Notes under the pieces: model-generated
Seen by the model: the letters and a program-made list of their open reading frames with translations, nothing else
Told to the model about the DNA's origin: nothing
The model's database searches: none
Shown here: piece after piece, positions 1 through 8,566 of the stretch
How the letters are laid out: each line of letters opens with the position of its first letter
Position numbering within the stretch: the stretch's first letter is position 1
Position numbers and translations under genes: made by a program
DNA from: Temnopleurus reevesii
Taxonomy: Eukaryota; Echinodermata; Echinoidea; Temnopleuroida; Temnopleuridae
DNA length: 16,073 nucleotides
Assembly (NCBI GenBank): GCA_036244855.1
Contig: BQKZ01005769.1
Location: 7,673-23,745, forward strand
Direction: 5' to 3'

Positions 1-20
1 AAAAAAAAAAAAAAAAAAAA
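1..20. repeat. Poly(A) run at the window edge
   Basis: Twenty consecutive A followed by A-rich sequence (AATAATAAAACG, AAACAAAACAAAC) to about 72. It could be the poly(A) tail of a retrotransposed element lying to the left of the window, or simple A-rich sequence. The left context is missing. Confidence 0.5.
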
Positions 21-86
21 CCAAATAATAAAACGATAATAATAAAATAACGCAAAACGAAACAAAACAAACAGGACTTATGTGGA

Positions 87-605
87 CTACATTCTGTCTT
101 CGATCACCTTGCACTTGATTTGGTTGGTTGGTTGGGCTTGTACATCTTGACATATTGGATAATATTGCTTGGGCACAAATGAGCAAATAAATGAAATGAA
201 ATAGAATACAACAAACTAATAAAAAATGACTAATTTGAGCTATATTCGGTTTCGATCACCTTGCACTTGAATTGGCTGGTTGGATGGGCTTGTACGCCTT
301 GACATATTGGATAAGATTGCGTAGGCATCAATATTACTTGGTATTCCACGCCATACCAGGAAGAAGAAGGGGATGATGGTCAGCCTGGTAACGGCTTTTA
401 TTGCTGTGATGCAGTCCTACGTCAAGGTTATTTTTGGTTAGATGGATGGGCTTGTTCGGTAGCTACACGAACGGGGCGATATATTATATGCCTATGTTAG
501 GCCAGAAGACAGGTAATATACCGCTCCTGTCGGGGTAAATGATTTTCCTATTCCTTGTCTCATTTTAGTACAGGTGGTTGGTTGGATGGGCTTGTTGGAG
601 GCAAG
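87..605. repeat. Degenerate ~150-bp repeat array with a G-rich TGGATGGGCTTGT core
   Basis: Two clear copies lie at about 87-177 and 239-328. They share CGATCACCTTGCACTTGA, then the G-rich core, then TTGACATATTGGATAA, offset 152 bp. The core GGNTGGNTGGGCTTGT recurs at about 436-454 and 573-594, where the flanks have largely diverged. GGGCTTG starts at 134, 286, 448 and 588, so spacing is 152, 162 and 140 bp. The first core contains GGTTGGTTGGTTGGG (122-136), able in principle to form a two-tier G-quadruplex. No coding potential is seen. Confidence 0.75.
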
Positions 606-684
606 GGAAATTGATAGGCGGAATAGGTATCTTGCGGACTGGGGTGATTTGGTTATGGGATTGTTTGGGGGCGTCAGCTCATAA

Positions 685-1177
685 TGTCAACCCTCGGGGG
701 AGTGACTAAATGCATATTACATAGCTCAAGAAAAACTGGAAAAGGGAATACGTGTCCCTGGAAACCCCTGCCTTGACCAGTGGCCAGATGTCTTCAGCCA
801 TCAGGTCACGTGACCAGGTTTCCTCTACTATACTTAGTTGAATAGATGATAATGGTTGTGGGGAATCCGTAACACAACACCCTCTCCTGGAAAACCGGTC
901 GGATGCCTTCCTTCCGGCAGATTACGTAACTCGTATCCTCTCCAGGAACCCCGGTCGGATGTCTTCCTTCCGGGAGGTCACGTAGCTCGGACTTCCCGCA
1001 TCATATTGGGGGGCCTCCATCAATGAGGCTTCCATTGTTGATCTTTGATTGAATTATTACTGTTGAAAATTGTTCCCTCATGTTGAGTTGTATTTTAAAT
1101 CTGGGCATTGTCCCCAGTGGCAATAAAAGTGGAGAAAGGGCAATATCAGTGTCAGCCTGTATTCTGTTCTCGCAACA
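685..1177 (+). mobile_element. Possible LTR-like segment (3' LTR or solo LTR), boundaries uncertain
   Basis: The right part has an LTR-like plan: a TG-rich stretch, an AATAAA signal (1121-1126, in GGCAATAAAAG), a GT/T-rich tail and an end resembling CTCGCAACA at 1177. TGTCAACC at 685 is one possible left end. A polypurine-like AGGAAGAAGAAGGGGA just before TGATGG (374) is another. I find no target-site duplication at either choice and no gag-pol coding sequence nearby. A direct-repeat copy at 1366 also contains AACATGACGT, which weakens 1177 as a true terminus. Confidence 0.3.
754..992. repeat. Three diverged copies of a ~56-bp unit
   Basis: Units at 881-936 and 937-992 are adjacent. They share CCTCTCC(T/A)GGAA, CCGGTCGGATG, CTTCCTTCCGG and a closing CACGTAGCTCG/TACGTAACTCG. 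An older, longer copy at about 754-816 keeps CCCTGGAAACCCC, CCAGATGTCTTC and GGTCACGTGACC. Tandem units like this occur inside LTRs and untranslated parts of retroelements, which fits the AATAAA-bearing sequence just to the right. Confidence 0.7.
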
Positions 1178-1184
1178 TGACGTT

Positions 1185-1420
1185 AGTTCGTTACTCTTCG
1201 AAATTTTGACTAATTATCTTGTTTTTTTATCTTTAAAGCAAATCTTAATTTAGTTCAAAATATATTAAGAAATTATGTTTAAGGAATGTATACCCTAACA
1301 AAATAGGACAATTACTAGATTTGACGCTTTTTTATATTTTAGCTAATTTGCATATCTTATCATGAAACATGACGTGGTGATGACGGAAGTTCGTCACTAT
1401 TCGAAATTGTGGCTAATTAT
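1185..1420. repeat. Old direct repeat, 33-bp copies ~200 bp apart
   Basis: Positions 1185-1217 and 1388-1420 match at 29 of 33 bases (AGTTCGT-ACT-TTCGAAATT-T--CTAATTAT). Both are preceded by AACATGACGT. The sequence between is AT-rich with no ORF. Confidence 0.65.
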
Positions 1421-1462
1421 AAAATAAAAAAAATCATAATACCTGAAATTGTCTTTAAAAGG

Positions 1463-1600
1463 TGATGACCTTTGAGGTCGCTCGATTTTTTAAATTCAGT
1501 ATTTTCATTTAGATTTCATGTCCTTTAATCTAAAAAAAGATAGTGTGTAACGGTGTTTTTTTTTATATATCTGATGACTTTTTAGGTTGCCCGATCTTTT
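1463..1600. repeat. Diverged direct repeat, ~29-bp copies 109 bp apart
   Basis: TGATGACCTTTGAGGTCGC followed by CGATTTTTT (1463-1491) recurs as a diverged copy at 1572-1600 (TGATGACTTTTTAGGTTGCC, then a T-run), about 24 of 29 bases matching. The first copy contains the small inverted repeat GACCT-TTG-AGGTC. Confidence 0.45.
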
Positions 1601-2833
1601 TTTATTATTCATCCATTCGGAAATAAAAACAGGTTTGCACTTAGGTCATAAGTGATTAATAAGATGTATGTAATTATTGCCATCATTCTCCCTCACAATG
1701 GCGATAAATGCGATTTGTTTTTGTGAACGAACAGCTTAAAAGAATTAATAACAAAAATGGGGACAAATCTGGTCATGCTTGTTTTCATAGATCCGGTCAG
1801 AAGAAGACAACCAAACAATATCTTCCTTTCCCCAAGCCTCATAAAACGACTTACTTAAATGAATAAAATACATGTGCATCATCAAACAGAGCAATTGATA
1901 TAACATTGCAGATAAACAAGTATGCATGCATACGAATAACAAAACATATGTACATTCATTGAAACAGCGAGGACAGTTTATACATTTATCCTTGCGCACG
2001 ATATTTCTTTTTTTATTAAACCATAAAAGACCCGGGTGGATTCCAACCCTCCTTTTAACTCAACCTTTCGCGTCATATCTCCGAACTGTGGCGAGCTGTG
2101 GCTGTGACGTTACATTGCCATTCCTGCATTTTGTTCTCCAAATTTATTATGCTAGTGAATACCGTTTTACTCAACATCCATAATATCCGTAATCCTAAAA
2201 TGTTCAAATAAATGTTTCCCCGTTCGTCAGTTCGTGTAAAAAAAAGCATGGCTAGTTTCTGTTTTCTAGGGAGAAATTGGTTTATCTAGCGGAGATATGT
2301 TTAATAGCCGTATTGAATACAACATAATTCCGCACACGCACAGACAAGCATTAACAAATTATGCCCAAATATTAAAATTTGCTTTATTAATTGTCTTCTG
2401 CCTTGTTTGTATATGTCACAATTTAATATAGAATGAGAATGCATACATTGGCATAAGTAATGTATCTAAGAAGAATTTTGGTGAAAAGAATCATGCATTC
2501 TAAAAGAATTTCTGAGAAGTGTTACTTGTGCGGATTTGCCTCCTGGGAATAGATGTTACATCCGAGCTCTTTGAGAGGGGGAGAGTTGGAGTGGGTAGTC
2601 CAAATCGCCCGGATCTTTTAGGGTCGAAATCTTATCTACATCTGATAGCCTTAACTATTTACCATTCAAAACATTATACACGAAACTCAGACTGTAACAA
2701 ATAGTTATACATTTACCAACGATACCAAAGCATTAAACGCTTAATTAAACTTGACTACTCGAAAAATGTTTACTTACTAAACATCGAATTCAGATTATAT
2801 CTACCATGCGCTGTATGATTACATTCATGTTGC
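1601..2833. other. AT-rich non-coding stretch
   Basis: Only short ORFs occur here (84 residues or fewer), in both strands and overlapping, with no recognisable domain and no coding-like codon pattern. A short hairpin with GGGT/ACCC arms lies at about 2035-2052. I see no other feature. Confidence 0.6.
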
Positions 2834-3013
2834 TTCAACATCTGACAGTGCCTATCTATGAACTAGATTTGAGGTGCCATTCGCCATATTTTTGGACTTT
2901 CATCTGAATTCCTTTATGCAAAATTTGGGTTCCAATGAATGATCACAATTTGAGCACATTAAGCTTATAGCGTATCCAGTTATGTCTTCTAATAGGAGCC
3001 GCCAGATGTTGAA
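2834..3013. mobile_element. Short terminal-inverted-repeat (MITE-like) element
   Basis: The left end TTCAACATCTGACAGTGCCT (2834-2853, then AT) is matched in inverse by ATAGGAGCCGCCAGATGTTG (2992-3011, then AA to 3013). The arms are about 22 bp with roughly 18 matches, enclosing about 180 bp in total. The interior has no ORF. I see no clear target-site duplication. A run of 18 T (3020-3037) begins 7 bases to the right. Confidence 0.55.
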
Positions 3014-3019
3014 ACACTA

Positions 3020-3037
3020 TTTTTTTTTTTTTTTTTT
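3020..3037. repeat. Poly(T) run (T18)
   Basis: Eighteen consecutive T followed by GCTTTTTTGG. Read on the minus strand this is a poly(A) run. It is either simple sequence or a retroposed tail. Confidence 0.6.
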
Positions 3038-3239
3038 GCTTTTTTGGTAAAATTACTTGAAGATTGTATGTCCTTCACCAGCTTAATATTTACAAATTAA
3101 TCTGCAAGTGCAGACCTCATCACAAATCTACTTCAAATTCCTCTTAATGATCAACACTGACGTGACAAATCTCATTTAGTGTATCAAACTGTTTATAATA
3201 AAGAGAAACGTGTGGAGTAAATAGCTTTGATTAATATTT

Positions 3240-3312
3240 CGAGCAAAAGCGCTATGCAGAGTTATATATATAAAATATATGATATTTAATTTATATTATA
3301 TAATAATAAAAA
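3240..3312. repeat. AT-only low-complexity stretch
   Basis: TATATATA, TTTATATTATATAATAATA and similar, almost free of G and C. It is able to form weak hairpins. Simple sequence. Confidence 0.6.
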
Positions 3313-3760
3313 CTTTGCGTAAAATACCGGCTAGCAACTTTTGGCTAATACAATGCCAACTTCAGCGGATATAAAACCTCTTAAAATGCTGAGCAAATAT
3401 CCAACATATAAAGCGCCATATGAATGTTAAAATATTAATAATAATGATGATATTAGTAATAATAGATTACAAAAATAATCGTTGTTTGTAAGATGAGTAG
3501 AATATTCTGAAAAATAAAACAACCAACGATTTTGTAGATAAAATATTTCCCATGGGTTTTTGTGATATTCACGAAAAGAATTATACGTATTTATTAATGC
3601 GCAACAGTTTGAACAAGTGAACATTTTTGTAGAATCCTCACATTTCAAACACAAACGGATAGCGGGTGTGATTATACAAACCTTTAAATCGGGTCAATAA
3701 ATACTAGCAATATGGAGATATAATCTTCTGAACGTCTAGGAGCTTTAGAGCTTCAAGTCA
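3313..3760. other. AT-rich non-coding stretch
   Basis: The only longer open frame, on the minus strand at 3427-3654, encodes no recognisable domain and ends in an ATT/AAT-rich run. I see no gene or other feature. Confidence 0.5.
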
Positions 3761-3926
3761 ACAGTTAACCCATTGACTACTGAATTCTGTGATACCCATA
3801 AACTTTGTGTAGGGACTACCCGGTTCCAGTAGTCAAAGGGCCTTAACCCATTGAGGACTGAATTCTGTAATACCCATAAACTTTGTGTAGGGACTACCCG
3901 GTTCCAGTAGTCAACGGGTTAACTGT
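3761..3926. mobile_element. Palindromic element built from two 78-bp tandem units
   Basis: The outer ends are inverted repeats: ACAGTTAACCC(A/G)TTGACTACTG at 3761-3782 and, inverted, at 3905-3926, with one mismatch. Inside are two near-identical units starting TTAACCCATTGA at 3765 and 3843 (period 78). They share a long block running from CATAAACTTTGTGTAGGGAC through CCGGTTCCAGTAGTCAA. Each unit can itself fold, CTACTG against CAGTAG. There is no coding potential. The structure suggests a non-autonomous fold-back or MITE family, or one unit of a larger satellite. No target-site duplication is evident. Confidence 0.8.
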
Positions 3927-4988
3927 TTGTATTATTCGACTTTGTATGAATGTATTTTGCATTGTTGTTAAATGGACAACAAAACCAAAAACAAATCAGA
4001 CTATTTTAGTCACGATTTTCAAAATGACAAAGTTTTACCCAGATATCGTACATTAGGGCGTTTTAGTCAACAAAATCAATTAGATAACATTGTTAGCGCA
4101 TTCAAATATAATCAATTTTCATCGTAATTGAAAAGCATCTTAGGTCTACAATTAGCTCCTCTTGGACCAATGGCTATCTAACTGAAGACCGTCAGAAATA
4201 ATTTTCTTAATTATATACAAAAACAACATCGATATGACAAAATACAATCCATATTCCCTCAATTAACAATAACATGATTGGCGTACAATACTTCAAAACA
4301 CCGTAATGACCATCGTTGATCAACAACATTAGCGCGTACAAGTATTAGCACAATAATGTAGAATTGATATAACTAAATGTGTAGTCTATACATTTGCACT
4401 ACACCAGTGTTATAAACATCACCTTTTTTTTCTTCTTTTTTGTTCTTAACATAAAAAGATAATACATTTTTCAATTCATCATCACGACTTTTTTATAGAT
4501 ATATTTACAGAGTTTACATAAATAATACAAACAAATCTACGGCAAACGTGTCTACCCTATATAACGATAAATCACTGTGATAGCATATGTGCTAATTCGT
4601 AAGATAAAACATTTTGATCACAAGGGCTGCATTGTGTAAAACAGGATTTTGGTGCAGATAGCATGGATGGATTGGTGATCGATAAGCGGGTTAACATGTT
4701 AACTAATTAATTCAAATGTATGCACGTTTCTTCCAAAGTAACATAGAAACGTTTTATTTCCTAACCAATTTAATATTGTGTTATACAATATCAAAATATT
4801 TAGTCCAAGGAAAACCAGGTTCCAGTAGTGAATAGATTATGCATTTAGTAACAATTAAACTACAATACGTTAAATCCAGTTCGCGTGCATACGTTTCATG
4901 CAAACGTTTTGATCATCAAGAATATCGTTGTTTAGAGAGTGTGCCATACAATTAACACCTATTAGTCAATACGCTTGATCAGACTTAC
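3927..4988. other. AT-rich non-coding stretch with a small palindrome and a relic of the 3761-3926 repeat
   Basis: GCGGGTTAAC at 4687-4695 leads into GTTAACATGTTAAC (4690-4703), a perfect 14-bp palindrome. At about 4816-4832, AGGTTCCAGTAGTGAA resembles the right half of the 3761-3926 unit and is probably a decayed copy. There are no ORFs of note. Confidence 0.45.
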
Positions 4989-5291
4989 TGGCCCGTATTC
5001 CGATAGCGAGGTTTAAGTTAACCCTGGTTTAAATATGTGTTTTAAGTATGAGAAGCCAAAAGAGGCTTGAATCTATAACGGTCGATGTTTAATTTACCAG
5101 CACATTTGGCATTCATAGTATTAAAAACTGTCTCGGAATAAAAACTTCAATAGTTTTCTACATTATTAAAGCATGGGAAAAGAGAGCAGATAACATAAAA
5201 ATTATACATTGTAAATAAAGTTTTGGCACTTTTAGCTACCCACAGATTTAAAACAGGGTTAACTTAAACCTCGCCATCGGAATACGGGCCA
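4989..5291. mobile_element. MITE-like element, 303 bp with ~46-bp terminal inverted repeats
   Basis: The left end TGGCCCGTATTCCGATAGCG continues through AGGTTTAAGTTAACCCTG to about 5034. It is matched in inverse by the right end, CAGGGTTAACTTAAACCTCG through CATCGGAATACGGGCCA, to 5291. Over about 46 bp I count two mismatches. The roughly 210-bp interior is AT-rich and non-coding, so any transposition would have relied on a transposase supplied elsewhere. No flanking target-site duplication stands out. I recall similar CCCGTATTC...TTTAACTTAAAC repeats from marine invertebrate genomes, but this is memory and not a search. Confidence 0.85.
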
Positions 5292-7034
5292 CGATGTTTA
5301 CAATTAAACTTAGCACGCTAAGAGATTACGGTAAACACAGCAATCAAAGTTTCTCTCAAAGTAGCAAAGTAGAGGGTATGTTACGATTCACTTACATGAT
5401 AACATTGTTATACCAATGTTGAATAGAATTTCACTTGATGATGTTTAGCAGTCTTGTACATTACACATCTTTACCACATTAAATAAAGAATTATAAAGCA
5501 TATTCCTAGGTTCCATGACTGTTATTTTATCCGTTTACAACTCAGACACATAAATGGAAATCTCTATAACATTTACAATATGCAGTTCAAATACGGTCTA
5601 CAAAATATTTTCATTACGATAATTAATCATGCCTACCCCTTAATACATAGTTTCCAAAAATCAGTACATCAATAATTATCTTTGGGTCATATTTAGCCAT
5701 AGCATTTCATACATATTTACAACATGCAAAATTGATTATTTTTTTTCAATAGTGAATATATCTTCTTTCCAGTAAATAAACGCCAAATATAGTGTCAGAC
5801 ATATTTTTCAGCGATCACAGTTTAAATAGTCGCTTGGCTGTCAGAGAAATACACATGACAAATATTAGGCGGAAGATTTTACATAATCACAAACAATTAT
5901 CTACAAATATTTAAAGAAAATATATCCTATAGTAAAGGACTGCGATTGTTTGAAAATTTGCCATCAACGGATTAATGATTCTGAATTTCCCTTGTGTTTA
6001 CAATATACATAATCTAGGAGTTATCATATTACAATCCCAATAAGTGTACTCTCTACGACGTAACGTTAGGCAAGTTTAAGCATATAACAACACAAGTTAA
6101 CTGACACCATTATATTACACACTATAATCAATTTACATCTCTTTCAAATTGACAAAAAAAACATGTTCTGACTCACCAATGAAACATTGAAAGGACACTG
6201 TATCTAATACATTAAATTCAATATCATATAGCAATATAACCACATTCGCTACATTTAAATTGCGAGTATAGTTTACTTACATAAGTGTATACACGAAATC
6301 AGTGCGCATCCATGTATGGGTGTGTAGGTGTATGCTCTAGTTCCTATGTATGCCTGGTTATTGTTTGTATGTATGTAGGTTTGCGTTTGTGTTGGTGCTA
6401 ACGCCGCCACTTACAATGGCGCATTTGCAACCTTGCATTTTTGGGCGATTGTTCGTTGTTCGGCCATTCTTCCAATTATCCACGTGAAAATGATACCAAA
6501 AGGGAAAATGATAAATATAAGCAAAATATATCGTTTGTACATCTCCAAAGTACTGGAACATTTTCAATCACTTTGTATATAAATTATGGTCGTATAACAA
6601 CTTTTTTACATTCTAGGATCTCAATTTATGGAATCTGGTTCAACTTTTATGATACAGAAATTAAAATTTTCATAAAAATGTTTGGAGGCAGCCGTAAAGT
6701 ATCTTAAAATGCAAGAATGCTTATTTACAGACACGCAGTATCCAACACATAATTCCATCTTTCATGTATTATACCATCTATTGAGCATGATGAAACTGTC
6801 ACAATAAATAACATGGGAGGTATTTAGCGAATTTTAGACATTTCACTGTATAAGGGTCCCCTTTCCTAAAAATCAAAGAAACATTTCTTGTGAAAAAAAA
6901 CTTCCAACTTAGAAAAGTCAACAGAATGTTCAAGCATTGATATGGAAGCTTTATGCATCACATGATATAACATGTAATCCCTAAAATTCACCAAATTTTA
7001 TGCTTGTATTCCAAAACTATTTAGTAACCATTAT
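5292..7034. other. AT-rich intergenic DNA downstream of the receptor
   Basis: No convincing gene. A T+G-rich low-complexity patch lies at 6315-6405 (GTGTGTAGGTGTATG, GTATGTATGTAGG). Short ORFs on both strands around 6358-6707 overlap and carry no domain. Nothing else seen. Confidence 0.5.
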
Positions 7035-7076
7035 AAACCCGTGCTACGTAAACCCGTGCTAAAGTCCGTGCTACGA
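7035..7076. repeat. Three imperfect copies of a ~15-bp unit (AAACCCGTGCTACGT)
   Basis: Units begin at 7035 (AAACCCGTGCTACGT), 7050 (AAACCCGTGCTAAAGT) and 7066 (CCGTGCTACG). It is a small minisatellite just past the receptor's likely mRNA end. Confidence 0.65.
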
Positions 7077-7214
7077 CCGTACAATGTTGTAAATAGTCGT
7101 GCCAGCTTATTTTCAAACAACTCCAGTAAATCATTAGATGCAATCGAACAAGTGTTAGGCCAAAATAACTCAATCAGCTGTTTTTTCTCTCATCTGTTGA
7201 ACAAAATGAACCCT

Positions 7215-7220
7215 TTTATT
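7215..7220 (-). promoter_or_regulatory. Candidate polyadenylation signal AATAAA for the receptor mRNA
   Basis: TTTATT on the plus strand reads AATAAA on the minus strand, about 130 bases past the receptor stop codon. It is followed by a T/G-rich stretch (TTCATTTTGTTC) that could be the downstream element. It is the first canonical hexamer I see after the stop, giving a short 3'UTR of about 150 bases. Later hexamers could be alternatives. Confidence 0.6.
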
Positions 7221-7348
7221 TACAGATTCATTGTCAACTTAACTTTACTTATGGACAATTTATTGAAAGTATGTTGGATAAGTTGAAAGTATACTAAAAA
7301 TATAGATAGAGATAAAGTTATAGATAAAGTATTGTTAATCTAAATGGT
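7221..7348 (-). other. Probable 3'UTR of the receptor
   Basis: AT-rich sequence between the receptor stop codon and the candidate AATAAA. It includes a TATAGATA-type low-complexity stretch at about 7300-7330. No other features seen. Confidence 0.55.
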
Positions 7349-8543
7349 TTACAATGCTGTTTCTGCCTCATTTTCATTCCTGTTTTCAGTATTATAGCTT
7401 TTCTTGACTTTCGATTTCGTCTTTTCTTTGGGTTTAGCTTCGGTGTTCGGGGGAGAGTTGATGCTACGAGCTCTGCAGGAACACTTCATGTCATCAAAAT
7501 AAAACATAAAAGTATAAATGAAGGGATTCAACGACGAGTTGATGGGAAGAATGAAAATAACACTCCAGGCGTAAAGCGAGGGTGGGAATGCAATCAAGTT
7601 GGTCTGCGTGAGTATTCCCATTACTATAATTGGCATCCAACAACAGAAATCGGTCAAGACTATGACCGCCATTCGCCGTGCAACCCGCAGCTCGCTTTTG
7701 CGGGCCGTCGTTTGTTGGGTGGCCTGTGAGCTTTTTCTTACCTGGATAAACATCACGACGTAGGAGATTGCTATAAAGGTGAAGGATATAAAGTTTACTC
7801 CAATGAAGATGAAGATCGAGAACCCCCAGGATGGAAACTGCACTGGGTCGCTGACATGTCTTATGACGGTTAAACTGGACTGGTCGTAATTTGTAATAAC
7901 ATCTAAATTGATGCGCTGGGACGATTCAACATGGAAAGGCAGCCCCATACAGACATCCGACAATCCATAGAGATTTGATGCGCGCGAATGCAGAAACAAC
8001 GCCAGGAAACCTGCAAGCAGCACCACAAGCCAAATGAAGGCTATCATCCAAGCCGAAAGCTTCTTAGAGATCCCCATGCGCCTAAATGGAAACATGATGG
8101 CAACAACTCTATCGACCGTGACAAGAGTGAGAGTCAGAACCGAAGCCTCACTCGATACAAATCCAAGAAAACCAGCCAAGCCACATGTGACAGAGGCCCG
8201 CCACTCATCCGCGATCAGGAAGTACTCACTCCCAAAATACACATCTGCTGAGGAGATGATCAACATGTAGACCCCCATCAAGGAATCCGCTACAGCCAGA
8301 CTGATCATCAACCTATTCTGAACCTGCTTCATCCGCATCGTGTTGTCTCGAATGCGGAAAAATATTACCATGACGTTACCAATGATCGCGGACAATCCAA
8401 GAAACCAGCCAACACCACGCATTAGATTGCCGTGTAAGATACTTCCACATGTGTGCAACGGATTGGGTGGTTTGCTTGGTACACACTCAGCAGAACTATT
8501 CTGTGCGTTCAATAGGCAGCAGAGTTTGTTATCCGACGTCACA
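7349..8543 (-). CDS. 3'-terminal exon of a GRL101/relaxin-receptor-like LGR (7TM GPCR), 5' exons missing
   Basis: This is the seven-transmembrane half of a leucine-rich-repeat G-protein-coupled receptor, about 397 residues ending at TAA 7351-7349. Residues 1-40 are the cysteine-rich hinge (LCCLL, with C8, C9, C20, C32) and one N-glycosylation site (N15). TM1 is about 44-63 (GN at 55-56), TM2 about 76-95 (LAVAD, D86), TM3 about 120-142. TM3 starts at C120 and runs through SSEASVLTLTLVTVDR, with DRV 144-146 in place of DRY. TM4 is about 165-184. C198 in loop 2 should pair with C120. TM5 is about 240-265, TM6 about 289-311 (TDFCCWMP 297-304), TM7 about 325-348 (LPINSSLNPFIY 332-343). The tail has C354/C356, possible palmitoylation sites, then a Lys-rich stretch and ends ETAL. 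The SSE...LTLTL, TD-F-CW-P and LPINS-LNPF motifs are LGR hallmarks. Family receptors bind relaxin-like or unknown ligands through an N-terminal LRR/LDLa ectodomain. That part is absent here because the exon starts at a splice acceptor: the frame has a stop at 8578-8576 and no ATG before residue 41. The exact LGR subtype is inferred. Confidence 0.96.
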
Positions 8544-8566
8544 CTATAATAAAAAATATAAGATAA
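8544..8566 (-). other. 3' splice acceptor of the receptor's last exon
   Basis: Read on the minus strand, a T-rich tract (TTATCTTATATTTTTTATTA) runs into TAG and then the exon at 8543. The exon begins with one leftover base (T) before the codon GTG, so the intron is phase 2. As I recall, the LRR-exon introns of LGR genes are typically phase 2, which fits. The in-frame stop 10 codons upstream (8578-8576) and the lack of any ATG in between show that the reading frame must come from an upstream exon. Confidence 0.85.

Noticed and set aside
2033..2056. tRNA-like T-arm (GGGT...ACCC with GATTCCA)
   Set aside because: No matching acceptor stem, anticodon arm or A-box upstream. Only a small hairpin remains.
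1926..2183. Plus-strand 85-aa open frame overlapping an 84-aa minus-strand one
   Set aside because: Low-complexity, unrecognisable sequence with no coding-like codon bias on either strand.
8542..8542. GTG at 8542 as a translation start
   Set aside because: This is an internal valine codon right after a splice acceptor. The DNA is eukaryotic, and starting here would leave out the signal peptide and ectodomain expected of the family.
7988..8549. Plus-strand open frames (69-87 aa) across the receptor exon
   Set aside because: They lie antisense within the receptor coding exon, whose minus-strand frame carries all the LGR motifs. They are shadows with no domain.
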